From: CANKHA01 sp963731585
GTDB lineage: Bacteria; Pseudomonadota; Alphaproteobacteria; Rhizobiales; Xanthobacteraceae
Assembly (NCBI GenBank): GCA_963731585.1
Contig: CAVSWC010000003.1
Span: 930,001 to 994,000, forward strand
DNA length: 64,000 bases
Direction of reading: 5' to 3'
Shown: in pieces, positions 25,739 to 34,998 of the stretch
How the letters are laid out: every line of letters starts with the position of its first letter
Position numbering within the stretch: position 1 is the stretch's first letter
Made by a program: the position numbers and the translations under genes
The notes under the pieces: model-generated
Seen by the model: the letters and a program-made list of their open reading frames with translations, nothing else
Databases searched by the model: none
What the model was told of the DNA's origin: nothing

Positions 25739-26724
25739 AGAAATTAAATCTCACGGTAGCGACCGACGACTACGACCACTTTCGTGACTTCCGCCTCGGC
25801 CTGGTGAAGGCCGAGGGGATCGAGACCACGTGGCTGACAATGGACATCCACGAGGTTTTCGCGCGCTTTGCGGCGAACCGCGAATGGGATGTGAGCGAAT
25901 TATCCTTCGCAAAATTCGTCGCGCAGGCCACCGAAGACAATCCCGACATCGTCGGCCTTCCGGTCTTCGCCTCGCGCATGTTCCGGATGTCGTCCTTCTA
26001 CATCAACAAGAAGAGCGGCATCAAAACCGCGGCCGATTTGCGCGGCAAGAGGATTGGCCTGCCGGAATGGGCGCAGACTGCGGCGGTCTATACCCGCGGC
26101 TGGCTGCAGCATGAAGTCGGGGTGCCGCTCACCGAGATCGACTGGTATCAGGCCGGTACCGAGCAGGCCGGCCGCACGGAAAAGGTGGAGCTCGATCTGC
26201 CAAAGGGCCTGCGGCTCACCCGCACGCCCGACAAGACGCTAAGCGCGATGATCGCCTCAGGCGAGCTCGACGCCATCATGGTCGCGCGGCCGCCCTCGTG
26301 TTTCGTCAAGAAACACCCCGATGTCGCCCGGCTTTTCCCGGATTTTCAGGCTGAAGAAATGCGCCAGTTCGAGCGCACGCAAGTTTATCCGATCATGCAC
26401 ATCATCGCGTTGAAGCGGAGCGTGCTCAAGCAGCACCCGTGGGTCGCGCGCAATCTCTTCAACGCCTTCGAGGAATTGAAGAACCGGAGCATGCAGCGTC
26501 TCACCGACATGGCGGTGTCGCGCTATCCCATCCCCTGGCTTGCCGACAACGTGGAGAAGTTGCAGGCCAAATACGGCAACGACCTCTACCCCTACGGGAT
26601 CGAGGAAAACCGCCCCACGCTGGAGACTTTCCTGCAATATGCGTATGAGCAGGGGATCGCCCGCAGACAGGCCAAGCCGGAGGAGATCTTTCCCGCCGGC
26701 ATCATGGTATCGGTGAAAGTATGA
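25735..26724 (+). CDS. 4,5-dihydroxyphthalate decarboxylase-like protein
   Basis: 329 residues from a GTG that overlaps the preceding stop. There is no signal peptide, so the protein is cytoplasmic. The fold is that of periplasmic-binding type II proteins as used by Pht5-type decarboxylases: KLNLTVATDDYDHFRDFRLG, YINKKSGIKTAADLRGKRIG, EWAQTAAVYTRGWL, YPIMHIIALKRSVL. Family members decarboxylate hydroxylated aromatic acids, but the substrate here is inferred only. Its stop overlaps the ATG of the next gene (ATGA), so three genes from the Bug protein to the ThDP enzyme appear to be translationally coupled. Confidence 0.8.
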   Translation: MKKLNLTVATDDYDHFRDFRLGLVKAEGIETTWLTMDIHEVFARFAANREWDVSELSFAKFVAQATEDNPDIVGLPVFASRMFRMSSFYINKKSGIKTAADLRGKRIGLPEWAQTAAVYTRGWLQHEVGVPLTEIDWYQAGTEQAGRTEKVELDLPKGLRLTRTPDKTLSAMIASGELDAIMVARPPSCFVKKHPDVARLFPDFQAEEMRQFERTQVYPIMHIIALKRSVLKQHPWVARNLFNAFEELKNRSMQRLTDMAVSRYPIPWLADNVEKLQAKYGNDLYPYGIEENRPTLETFLQYAYEQGIARRQAKPEEIFPAGIMVSVKV

Positions 26725-28482
26725 CAACTCGCCCGCCCGCCCGCCGCAGATGGCACGGTCCCCGTCAAGACCATTTCCTCGGGAACGACGGCTGATGCCT
26801 ACCTCGCACTGCTCGCCGACCGTGGCGTCGATTACCTCTTCGCCAATGCCGGGACCGATTTCGCCCCGCTGATCGAGGCGCTGGCAAAAGCCGAGGTCAC
26901 CGGCACGCGCGTGCCGAAGCCGGTGACGGTGCCGCATGAGAACGTCGCGATCTCCATGGCGCTCGGCTATTACCTGAAGACCGGCAAGCCGCAGCTCGTG
27001 ATGGTGCATGTCAACGTCGGCACCGCCAATGCCGTCGCCGGCCTGATGAATGCTGGCGCGGCAACATCCCGGTCTGTTCACCGCCGGCCGCACGCCCTAT
27101 AGCCGAAGAAGGCGGAGTGCTCGGCCAGCGCAGCGGCGAGATCCACTGGCCGCAGGAGATGCGCGACCAGGGCGCGATGGTGCGCGAATTCACCAAGTGG
27201 GATTACGAACTGCCGAATGCGCATGTGCTCGAAGCGACCGTCGACCGCGCCATCAACATCGCCACGCGCTGAGCCGAAGGGGCCGATCTACCTGACGCTG
27301 CCGCGCGAAGTCTTGGCCGCGCCGATATCGAATTTCATCTACACCTCGCCTTCGCGCCACGCCACGCCGTCGGCGCCGTATCCCGATCCGCGCGCCATCG
27401 ACGAAGCCGCCGAGATGATCGCGCGCGCCGAGCGCCCGGTCCTCGTCACGTCCAGCGCCGGCCGCGACGAAAGCGACGTGGCCAAGCTCGCTGCGCTGGC
27501 GGATTGCTTCGCGATCCCGGTGACGCAGCGCAAGCCGCGCTACGTGTGCCTGCCGACCGATCATCCGATGCATCTCGGCTACGAGCCGGATGCGCTGCTG
27601 GCGAATGCCGACCTGGTGATCGTGGCCGAATGCGACGTGCCCTGGATTCCCGGCAAGAAGGCGCCGCCGCACGATGCCAAGGTGATCCATATCGGCGTCG
27701 ATCCGATCTTCTCCTCCTATCCGCTCCGCGGCTTCACCTGCGATCTGGCAATCTCGGGCGTGCTGGGCGCGACCCTGCCCGCGCTGACCGAGGCGCTGAT
27801 GTCCCGGCAGGGCGCCGCGCGCGACCGCATCGAGGCACGGCGCAAGCGCCTGGCGCAAGAGCGCGCCGCGCAGCGCGAGAAATGGGCGGCGGTGCTGGTG
27901 AAGGCGAAGGACGCCACGCCGATGCATCCGGCCTGGATCACCCATTGCCTCAATGAGGTGAAGGGAGAGGACGCCATCGTCATCAAGGAATCGCCGATCA
28001 CCTGGGAGCATCTCAGCTTCAGCAAGCCGGGCACCTTCTTCAGTTCGGGCGCGGCCGGCGCGCTCGGCTGGGGCCTCGGCACCGCGCTCGGCATCAAGGC
28101 GGCGGTGCGCGGACAAGCTCGTGATCTGCACCTGCGGTGACGGCGCCTACATGTTCGGCAACCCGATTCCGGCGCATTACGTTTCCGCCGCGGAGAAGCT
28201 GCCGATCCTCACGGTGGTGTTCAACAACCAGATGTGGGGCGCGGTGAAGCGCAACACGCGCGAGGTCTATCCGGACGGCTTTGCCGCCAAGAGCAACCGC
28301 GAGCCGCTGACCTATTTCGATCCGGCGCTGCAAGTTCGAAAAGGCGGTGGAAGTGGCCGGCGGCCATGGCGAGCAGCGTCGCCGATCCGGCGGCGCTGCC
28401 GAAGGCGATCGAGCGCGCGCTCAAGGTGATCGACGGCGAGAAGCGGCAGGCGCTGCTCAACGTGGTGTGCGGGCCCGGGTAA
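26721..28482 (+). CDS. Thiamine-diphosphate-dependent enzyme, acetolactate-synthase-like (seven or more frameshifts)
   Basis: ATG at 26721 overlaps the upstream stop. The three-domain order of the family can be followed across frames: an N-terminal domain with VDYLFANAGTDFAPLIEALA and VPHENVAISMALGYYLKTGK, a central domain from GPIYLTLPREVLAAPISNFI to LPALTEALMS, and a C-terminal ThDP domain with the motif GDGAYMFGNPIPAHYVSAAE ending in VVFNNQ. Frame changes lie near 26745, 27058, 27075, 27104, 27270, 28110, 28330 and 28368. Joined length is about 585 residues. The clustering of breaks could mean real decay, but every domain is complete. Likely a decarboxylase or ligase of 2-oxo acids. Confidence 0.75.
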
Positions 28483-28499
28483 GACTCGCCTCATCTTGA

Positions 28500-28625
28500 G
28501 GGCCGGCGACGTCAGCGGCGGGTGTCTCGAAGGATGGGCTACGAACGGTGGCTGATCCTTCGAGACGCGTGCGCGTCAAGCGCGGCTCACTCAGGATCGA
28601 ACGTCTGACTTGAAATGTGGTGAGA
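28500..28625. repeat. Intergenic repeat-like segment
   Basis: The gap between the ThDP enzyme and the VOC gene contains TCTCGAAGGATGGGC and, in inverted form, CTGATCCTTCGAGACGC, then CTCAGGATCG. These cores resemble a dispersed repeat common in Bradyrhizobium-type intergenic regions. No gene or clear terminator was seen in it. Confidence 0.4.
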
Positions 28626-28644
28626 GCCGGCTTGACAAGCCGAA

Positions 28645-29463
28645 TCACTCGTCGGTGACGTCGATCCAGACTCCGCCGGGATCGGCCATCTGATATTTGC
28701 CGCCCGCGTGCTTGGCCAGGAAGCTCTTGCGCGCGTCGGCTTCCTTGCTGCCGCCGAGCGGCATCGGCATCAGGTAAGTGTTCATCCCGGTCGTCTTCTC
28801 CACGTGCTTCTTGAACGCGTCGATATTCTCGACCTTGAAGCCGATATGGTCCGCGCCCGGGCGCTTGATGCCCATGTTCTCGAAGATCGGGATCGACCAC
28901 GGCAGGATCGAGAGCGTGACGCGCCCGTCGCTCAGGTGATAGCCGTCGCCGTCCTTCTTGTTGAGCGGCTTGAGCTCGAACACATCGGCATAGAACTCCG
29001 CGCATTTGTCCGCATGCAGGGTGCGGATCGCGAACTTGTTCAGGCGGGTGCCGTTTCCCTGCCCGTTGCCGGATACCTGTTCGGCGTAGACCCCCACCAG
29101 CTTGTCGCTCTCACTTCTCTGCGCCAGATCGAACACGTTGCCGTCCGGATCGTGCGCGCTGTATTGCGCAAAAGGCCGCGTCGAAGGACGCTTGACGATG
29201 GCGGCGCTGGGGAATTTCGACCGCGAGCGCTCCATCACCTTGTCGATGTCCTCCACCACCATGCCGAAGTGGTCGAGCCCGCCGACATAACCGTCGCGCA
29301 GCGGGTTGATGTTCAATCCGACATAACCGTCGCCGACCGTCACCGCATTCAGCGGGCGGCTGGTCTTGCCCGAGGGCTTCAGCCCGAAATAGGCCTCATA
29401 GAACTTGGCCAGCATCGGATAGATCGGGCTGACCATCGCCATGTGATTGATTTGTGCGAACAT
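28645..29463 (-). CDS. VOC-family protein with two glyoxalase-like modules
   Basis: 272 residues. Module 1 (residues ~1-125) starts MFAQINHMAMVSPIYPMLAK and holds LDHFGMVVEDIDKVM and DPDGNVFDLAQ. Module 2 (~140-270) holds KFAIRTLHADKCAEFYADVF, ADHIGFKVENIDAFKKHV and DPGGVWIDVTD. This repeat is that of extradiol dioxygenase/glyoxalase-type metalloenzymes, with candidate ligands His7, His93/94 and the acidic residue before each module end. The preceding gene on the same strand is a Bug protein whose stop lies 14 bases upstream, so the two probably form an operon. Confidence 0.85.
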   Translation of the reverse strand: MFAQINHMAMVSPIYPMLAKFYEAYFGLKPSGKTSRPLNAVTVGDGYVGLNINPLRDGYVGGLDHFGMVVEDIDKVMERSRSKFPSAAIVKRPSTRPFAQYSAHDPDGNVFDLAQRSESDKLVGVYAEQVSGNGQGNGTRLNKFAIRTLHADKCAEFYADVFELKPLNKKDGDGYHLSDGRVTLSILPWSIPIFENMGIKRPGADHIGFKVENIDAFKKHVEKTTGMNTYLMPMPLGGSKEADARKSFLAKHAGGKYQMADPGGVWIDVTDE

Positions 29464-29477
29464 TGTTCTCTCCTGCG

Positions 29478-30557
29478 CTATTTCTTCTCTTCGCAGAGCT
29501 TGGGTCTTTCACCAGTTTCTTGCAGTCGAACACTTCGCCCTCGCGTGATCGCCGCCTTGGCGAGCGTCACCACCTCCGGCGGGGTGGCGATGACGTCGTT
29601 GATCAGCTTCTGCATCTCGTCGGCATAAAGCGGATTGATCTCGAGGTTGAGCTTCTTGGCTTCCTCCAGGAAGGACGGGTCCTTCATGGTCTTGGCGAAG
29701 GCGTCCTTCAGCGCGGCGAGGCGGTCCGCCGGCACGTCCGGCGTGGTCAGGATCGGCCGGCCGACGATCACGCTCGACGACAACAGCGCGAACACCTGCC
29801 GCTCTGCTTCATTACGGGCAAGGTCCGTCAGCAGCGGCACATTCGGCAGATCGGGGTCGCGCTTCGGTCCCCACTGCACAAGGTGGTTGAGTTTGTTCTC
29901 AGCCACCCAGTGCGGGCGCACGGTCTGGTAATAGCTGATCTGTGCGCTGCCACGGCCGTCCACCTCGCCGCGCTCCATCGCGAGATCGATCGAGGTTGAA
30001 GGAAAGCCGACGATCACTTTGAATTTTGTGCCGAGCACATTGTTCAACGCGCGCGGCATTTGGCCGGACGGCGAGGTCGGCCCGCCGGCCCCGATGATGA
30101 CTTCCTTTTTCTTCGCGTCCTCGATGGTCTTGACGCCCTTCTCGGCCCAGGTCGACAGCACGAGGTTGCTCAGGCCCGGATTGCCAAGCCAGTTGAACTT
30201 GCTGACGTCGAATTTGGCCTTCTCCGGTTCCAGCACTTGTACCAGGGGAACGGCTTCGCCGATGGAGGCGAGCACCGAGCCGTCACGCGGCGCGACGTTG
30301 TAAAGCCACTGCGTGCCGATGAGATGTCCGCCGCCGATCATCATCTTGATGACCATCGTCGGCTTGCCCGGAAGATGCTCGGACATGTATTTCGTCACCA
30401 GGCGGGCGGAGAGATCGTAGATCGAGCCGGTGGCGCCGGTGACGATGACGGTCACCTGGCGGCCCTTGTAGAATTCTTCGACGCTTTCAGCGAAGGCGTT
30501 CGTCAGCGAGACGGAAGCCGCCAATAGACTTGCGCAAACCAGGCCGAGACGCCGCAT
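29478..30557 (-). CDS. Bug-family (TTT) substrate-binding protein 4
   Basis: 359 residues from ATG at 30557 (MRRLGLVCASLLAASVSLTN) with a signal peptide ending NAFA-E. Family segments are FYKGRQVTVIVTGATGSIYD, EHLPGKPTMVIKMMIGGG, YNVAPRDGSVLA, LGTKFKVIVGFPSTSIDLAM and ERGEVDGRGS. The first lobe has MIGGG in place of the usual NxPGA, a local difference at the ligand pocket. The C-terminal ~25 residues (RGRSVRLQETGERPKLCEEK) are an unusual basic tail. It lies 14 bases before the VOC gene on the same strand. Confidence 0.9.
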   Translation of the reverse strand: MRRLGLVCASLLAASVSLTNAFAESVEEFYKGRQVTVIVTGATGSIYDLSARLVTKYMSEHLPGKPTMVIKMMIGGGHLIGTQWLYNVAPRDGSVLASIGEAVPLVQVLEPEKAKFDVSKFNWLGNPGLSNLVLSTWAEKGVKTIEDAKKKEVIIGAGGPTSPSGQMPRALNNVLGTKFKVIVGFPSTSIDLAMERGEVDGRGSAQISYYQTVRPHWVAENKLNHLVQWGPKRDPDLPNVPLLTDLARNEAERQVFALLSSSVIVGRPILTTPDVPADRLAALKDAFAKTMKDPSFLEEAKKLNLEINPLYADEMQKLINDVIATPPEVVTLAKAAITRGRSVRLQETGERPKLCEEKK

Positions 30558-30682
30558 TCCGCTTCCTCCATGTTGCAAGATCGATGCATCCGGCCGTGGC
30601 CATCAGGCCGGCGGGTTGCCGTTATTCATGCACGTTTCAACGGGGCTTGCCAGTAGGACCACGGGACGCAGGGCGCTCGAAA

Positions 30683-30877
30683 TCAGCGCCCGAGCCTGCG
30701 CGAGAGCAGGATGACGATGACCCCCACCAGCGCAACGCCCGCTCCGCGGTAGGCCCAGGTCATTTCGCTGATCATGAAGCTGTAGGACGGATAAGGGAAA
30801 TAACCGGTCCCCTGTCCGATCCAGAGCAGGCCGAGCAGCAGCAGCAAGATTCCAGCGATCAACGCTATGGTGCGCAT
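30683..30877 (-). CDS. Small inner-membrane protein
   Basis: 64 residues, MRTIALIAGILLLLLGLLW, with two predicted membrane helices (the second is GAGVALVGVIVILLSRRLG) joined by a short aromatic loop (GYFPYPSYSF). No known domain. Similar unnamed two-helix proteins occur beside housekeeping genes in Bradyrhizobium. It starts 16 bases after the stop of homospermidine synthase on the same strand and may belong to that transcript. Confidence 0.65.
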   Translation of the reverse strand: MRTIALIAGILLLLLGLLWIGQGTGYFPYPSYSFMISEMTWAYRGAGVALVGVIVILLSRRLGR

Positions 30878-30892
30878 GTCCGTCCCGCCCTG

Positions 30893-32320
30893 TTAAGTCA
30901 CCAGCACATTCTTGAACTGCCAGGCATCGTCCACGTCCAGGTCCTCCGGGAACAATTGTCCGCGGCCGACGAGCGGCGTCCAGTCGGTGTAATAGCCTCT
31001 CACCGGTCCGAGATAAGGCCGCTGGATTTCCAGGCAGCGGCGGAAATCCATCTCGTCGGCTTCCACAATGCCGGCGGTCGGGTTCTCCAGCGCCCAGACC
31101 ATGCCCGCGAGCACGGCTGAGGATACCTGCAAGCCGGTGGCGTTCTGATACGGCGCGATGTCGCGCGTTTCCTCGATCGAAAGCTGCGAGCCGTACCAAT
31201 AGGCGTTCTTGCCGTGGCCGTAGAGCAGCACGCCGAGCTCGTCGATACCGTCCTCGATCTCGTGTTCATCCAGGATGTGCCAGGACGACTGCATCTTGCC
31301 GGTGGCGCCGAACATCTCATGCAGCGACAGCACCGCGTCGTTGGCGGGATGGTAGGCGTAGTGGCAGGTCGGACGGTACACCACCTTGTCGCCTTCGCGC
31401 ACGACGAAATAATCCGCGATCGAGATCGACTCGTTGTGGGTGACGAGGAAGCCGTATTGCGGCCCCGGCGTCGGGCACCAGGAGCGCACGCGCGTATTCG
31501 CGCCGGGCTGCAACAGGTAGATTGCCGCCTGGCAGCCTTCGGTGTGCTTGCGCCCGTTGGGCGGCATCCATTTCTCGTGTGTGCCCCAACCGAGCTCGGC
31601 CGGCTGCATGCCTTCCGACACGAAGCCTTCCACCGACCAGGTGTTGACGAATTTGTCCATCGGCTTCGGCTTTTTCGAACGCTGCGTGTCGCGCTCGGCG
31701 ATATGGATGCCTTTGACGCCGAGCTTTTGCGCCAGCCGTCCCCAATCCTCGCGGGTCTTCGGCTCGCTCGCGCCGGCTTTGAGGTCGCGCGCAAGATCGA
31801 GCAGCGCCTGCTTGACGAACCAGGACACCATGCCGGGATTGGCGCCGCAGGTGGATACCGCCGTCGGCCCACCCGGTTTCTTGCGCTTGGCCGCAAGCAG
31901 GGTCTCGCGCAACGCGTAGTTGGAACGCTTCTCCGGGCCGATCTTCTTGTCGAAATAGAATCCAAGCCACGGCTCGATCACGGTGTCGATGTAGAGCGCG
32001 CCGATCTCCCGGCAGAGCTCCATGATGGCGACCGAGGAGGTGTCGACCGAGAGGTTGACGCAGAAGCCTTGCCCACCGCCGTCGGTGAGCAGCGGCGTCA
32101 GCAGCTCGCGGTAGTTTTCCTTGGTGACGCCTTCCTTGATGAAGCGCACGCCGTGCTTCTTGGCCAGATCGCCTTCTTCATGCGGATCGATGATGACAAA
32201 CCGCTTCGGGTCGTAATCGAAGTGCCGTTCGATCAGCGGCAGCGTGCCCTTGCCGATGGAGCCGAAGCCGATCATCACGATCGGTCCGGTGATTTTGGCA
32301 TGGATGGGGAAAGCGCTCAT
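30893..32320 (-). CDS. hss: Homospermidine synthase
   Basis: 475 residues from ATG at 32320 (MSAFPIHAKITGP). A Rossmann motif IVMIGFGSIGKGTLPLIER opens the NAD domain. Further family segments are TAVSTCGANPGMVSWFVKQA, EGFVSEGMQPAELGWGTHEK and YHPANDAVLSLHEMFGATGK. The enzyme makes sym-homospermidine from two putrescines with NAD, in the cytoplasm, and homospermidine is a main polyamine in many rhizobia. The gene follows an ornithine decarboxylase and a GNAT gene on the same strand, matching the pathway order ornithine to putrescine to homospermidine. Confidence 0.95.
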   Translation of the reverse strand: MSAFPIHAKITGPIVMIGFGSIGKGTLPLIERHFDYDPKRFVIIDPHEEGDLAKKHGVRFIKEGVTKENYRELLTPLLTDGGGQGFCVNLSVDTSSVAIMELCREIGALYIDTVIEPWLGFYFDKKIGPEKRSNYALRETLLAAKRKKPGGPTAVSTCGANPGMVSWFVKQALLDLARDLKAGASEPKTREDWGRLAQKLGVKGIHIAERDTQRSKKPKPMDKFVNTWSVEGFVSEGMQPAELGWGTHEKWMPPNGRKHTEGCQAAIYLLQPGANTRVRSWCPTPGPQYGFLVTHNESISIADYFVVREGDKVVYRPTCHYAYHPANDAVLSLHEMFGATGKMQSSWHILDEHEIEDGIDELGVLLYGHGKNAYWYGSQLSIEETRDIAPYQNATGLQVSSAVLAGMVWALENPTAGIVEADEMDFRRCLEIQRPYLGPVRGYYTDWTPLVGRGQLFPEDLDVDDAWQFKNVLVT

Positions 32321-32420
32321 GCTGTGGTCTCCAAAAAGATTGCTTCGGCAATGACAGAGGCGTTGCGGGCGCCTCGCGTCCCGCAATGCCGTGTCCTGAT
32401 GTTCAAATCAAGCCGCTTGA

Positions 32421-33017
32421 TCAAGCCGATTGAGGCGCCAGCTGCCGGACTTTTCCGGCAACTGGCCGCGGGCGGGGCGCTGTCATCCCGGTCGGCACGA
32501 TCATGCCCCAGGCTCCGTGGAGAGCGTCCTGGCGCAGTTCGAGACCGAGCAGCCGCTCGCGTTCGAACGGCCCGGGCAGGGCGAGTTCGCCGGTCTTCTG
32601 CGCCGAGAAGCCAAAGCGCGCGTAATAGGGCGCGTCGCCCAGCAGGATAATGGCGCCATGGCCGCGCGCTTTCGCAGCCGCCAACGCATGCGTCACCAAA
32701 GCCGCGCCGATACCGAGATTGCGGCAGCCGCTGTCCACAGCCAGCGGCCCGAGCACCAGCGCCGGAATGCCGCCGGCGCTGACGTGCCACAAGCGCACGG
32801 TGCCGACCAAACGGCCCCGATGCACCGCCGTGAAAGCAAGACCCTCGGCGGCCGCACGTCCCTCACGCAGGCGCTGGCAAGTGCGCGCACGGCGGTTCCC
32901 GCCGAAGCTCGCATCGAGCAGCGCTTCGCGCGCGGCAACGTCGGAGGCTCGCTCCGCGCGGATCGCGAACGGCGCGGCGCCGGTGAGGGCAGCAGAGGCT
33001 TTCCGCAGAGCGGTCAT
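32421..33017 (-). CDS. GNAT-family N-acetyltransferase
   Basis: 198 residues. The acetyl-CoA fold is visible as FAIRAERASDVAAREALLDA, then GRLVGTVRLWHVSAGG, LGPLAVDSGCRNLGIGAALV (the pyrophosphate-binding RxxGxG/A motif in the form RNLGIGA) and IILLGDAPYYARFGFSAQ. The C-terminal part (LELRQDALHGAWGMIVPTG) follows the YhbS-like group. It lies between the ornithine decarboxylase and homospermidine synthase genes on one strand, so an amine or polyamine substrate is possible but not shown by the sequence. Confidence 0.85.
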   Translation of the reverse strand: MTALRKASAALTGAAPFAIRAERASDVAAREALLDASFGGNRRARTCQRLREGRAAAEGLAFTAVHRGRLVGTVRLWHVSAGGIPALVLGPLAVDSGCRNLGIGAALVTHALAAAKARGHGAIILLGDAPYYARFGFSAQKTGELALPGPFERERLLGLELRQDALHGAWGMIVPTGMTAPRPRPVAGKVRQLAPQSA

Positions 33018-33130
33018 GGCGCATCACTCCCCACTCGCACGGCCCATAGCCGCGGAGTGTTGACAGCAAACTTGTTGTGACGGGATGGAAGCCGGCGAAC
33101 CGGCTTCCGGTTATTCGCCCCAATCCCTAA

Positions 33131-33154
33131 CCCTCCCCCGCAGGCGGGGGAGGG
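33131..33154. terminator. GC-rich palindrome between ornithine decarboxylase and GNAT genes
   Basis: CCCTCCCCCG (33131-33140) and CGGGGGAGGG (33145-33154) form a 10-bp stem with a CAGG loop, 15 bases after the end of the decarboxylase gene. It has no T run. Similar C/G-block palindromes are common in related genomes, so it may be an intergenic repeat that also marks a transcript end. Confidence 0.4.
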
Positions 33155-33169
33155 AAGGGGAGGGTCAGC

Positions 33170-34314
33170 TCAGATGTGGAAGGTCTTCAGCGGCGCGAAG
33201 CCGTTGAAGGCGACCGAGGCGAGTAGGTCGCCGTGTAGGCGCCGGTGCCCTCGATCAGCAGCTTGTCGCCGATCTCGAGCGAGACCGGCAGCGGGTAAGG
33301 CTGCTTCTCGTAGAGCACGTCCGCACTGTCGCAGGTCGGGCCGGCCAAGACGCAGGGCGCCAGCTCGCCGCCGTCCCGCGGGGTCTTGATCGGGTAGCGG
33401 ATCGACTCGTCCATGGTCTCGGCCAGGCCGCCGAACTTGCCGATGTCGAGATAGACCCAGCGCACGTCGTCCTCCTCCGCCTTCTTCGACACCAGCACCA
33501 CTTCGGTCTCGATCACGCCTGCATTGCCGACCATGCCGCGGCCCGGCTCGATGATGGTCTCCGGGATGCGGTTGCCGAAATGCTTGCGCAGCGCCTTGAA
33601 GATCGCCGAGCCATAGGTCTTCACCGTCGGCACGTTCTTCAGGTATTTGGTCGGAAAGCCGCCGCCCAGATTGACCATCGACAGGTTCATGCCGCGCTCG
33701 CCGCATTCCCGGAACACCGAGGCCGCCGAGGCCAAGGCCTTGTCCCAGGCATGCTGGTTGCGCTGCTGCGAGCCGACATGGAACGACACGCCATAGGGCT
33801 CCAGCCCGAGCCGGAGCGCATGCTCCAGCACCTCCACCGCCATCGCCGGCTCGCAGCCGAATTTGCGCGACAGCGGCCATTCCGCGCCCGCGCCATCGCA
33901 CAGGATGCGGCAGAACACCCGGCTGCCGGGAGCCGCACGCGCGATCTTCTCCACCTCGGGCTTGCAGTCGACCGCGAACAGGCGAATCCCGAGCTCAAAG
34001 GCGCGCGCGATGTCGCGCTCCTTCTTGATGGTGTTGCCATAGGAGATGCGATCGGCGCCCGCGCCCGCCGCAAGCGCCATCTCGATCTCGGGGACCGAGG
34101 CGGTGTCGAAGCAGGAGCCGAGCCCGGCCAACAGCGCGAGCACCTCCGGCGCCGGATTGGCCTTCACCGCGTAGAACACGCGCGTGTCGGGCAAAGCCTT
34201 GGCGAAGGCAGTGTAGTTGTCGCGCACCACGTCAAGGTCGACGACAAGGCAAGCCTCGCTGTCGAGCCCGCTTTCGCGGCGGTTCTTTAGGAATTCACGG
34301 ATGCGCGCTGTCAT
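33170..34314 (-). CDS. odc: Ornithine decarboxylase, PLP type III fold (one frameshift at the C-terminus)
   Basis: Starts MTARIREFLKNRRESG at 34314 with GGGGAG upstream. The TIM-barrel PLP domain has the lysine motif FYAVKANPAPEVLALL, YGNTIKKERDIARAFELGIR, VSFHVGSQQ and the glycine loop VNLGGGFPTKYL. The second domain has EPGRGMVGNAGVI and AGPTCDSADVLYE, which holds the catalytic cysteine and aspartate of eukaryotic-type ODCs. Near 33222 one base is lost, and the true end reads ASVAFNGFAPLKTFHI to the stop at 33170. Length is about 380 residues. It produces putrescine for the homospermidine synthase encoded downstream. Confidence 0.92.
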
Positions 34315-34330
34315 CGGCGCTCTCCCCATA

Positions 34331-34700
34331 CAGCTCGTGAGGCGACGAATCGCCTCGTAAGTGCGGATTTGTCGGTCTCTCCGTGGCGCGCGGTGGATAC
34401 GCGCCGACGGCAAGGGTCCGAGACCCGCGGAAGCTGCCTTGGCTTGGATTGGGGAGACCCCGCACCGCACGGCCGGCAATGAAAAACAAGCCTCTTCAGT
34501 TTCGGGGCCGGCTGTTGGAAGGCCGGCAGAGACCAAGAAGCCCGTCCGTCGTTGCTTTAAGTCGCGTCCCCCGCTGAGAACGGAGTTCACCGGTTTCGCT
34601 TCCGGCTGCCGGTCAGATTTCTTGAGGAGGCTTTCGCTTCCCCAGGCGGCTGTCCGGCCTCTTGTCCGGATACCTACCGACCGACACGCGACCACAGGCA
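34331..34700 (-). promoter_or_regulatory. Long 5' leader of the ornithine decarboxylase gene, possibly a speF-type element
   Basis: The 684 bases upstream of the decarboxylase start (34315-34998) hold no supported gene up to about 34790. A hairpin GAGGCGA-TTCG-TCGCCTC (34356-34339 on the minus strand) sits about 25 bases before the start codon, and further GC-rich inverted segments lie upstream to about 34700. An AT-rich stretch at 34720-34760 could be the promoter. The speF leader RNA (RF00518) is known upstream of such genes in alphaproteobacteria. I assign it by position and length only. Confidence 0.35.
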
Positions 34701-34802
34701 CGTGCGAATTTGGGCAAAGCTGGAAATAATAGTTTTGCGCGCGAATGCAAGAATTATTTTCGCCCCGGGTGGACGGCGCGCGTGGTTAAGAATGTCTCTT
34801 GC

Positions 34803-34908
34803 TCGTCGTCATTCCGGAAGCCGCGCAGCGGCTATCCGGAATCCATAGGCGAGCACGCGTGCTGATCGCTGGATTCCGGGTCCGCGCTGCGCTCGCCCCG
34901 GAATGACG
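34803..34908. repeat. Dispersed intergenic repeat with inverted ends
   Basis: TCGTCATTCCGG near the left end is matched in inverted form by CCCCGGAATGACGA at the right end, with inner inverted segments ATCCGGAATCC and GGATTCCGGGTCCGCG. This compound palindrome is of the type found many times in Bradyrhizobium-type genomes. It lies between the decarboxylase leader and a small membrane protein gene. Confidence 0.55.
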
Positions 34909-34998
34909 AAAAGAGTCGGGCGGAGCTGGCGGGCCACGCTGCTGGTAATCGTCGCGCAACTTCCTAGATGTGTGCGCGGAACGATCCCGGAGGGAGCC

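Noticed and set aside
25735..26724. Calling this gene another secreted substrate-binding protein
   Set aside because: The fold is similar but there is no signal peptide, and sequence features fit the cytoplasmic dihydroxyphthalate decarboxylase group.
26721..28482. Reading the ThDP enzyme as a true pseudogene
   Set aside because: All three domains and the ThDP motif are complete, and the frame breaks match the error pattern seen in essential genes elsewhere in the window. True decay cannot be excluded.
29457..29467. GAAC-ATT-GTTC at the VOC gene start as a third IclR site
   Set aside because: It overlaps the start codon and lacks the outer G/C of the other sites, so it is probably chance.
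34315..34701. In-frame upstream extension of ornithine decarboxylase to 34701
   Set aside because: The added 129 residues have no family match, the ATG at 34314 has a good ribosome binding site, and the region fits a leader RNA better.
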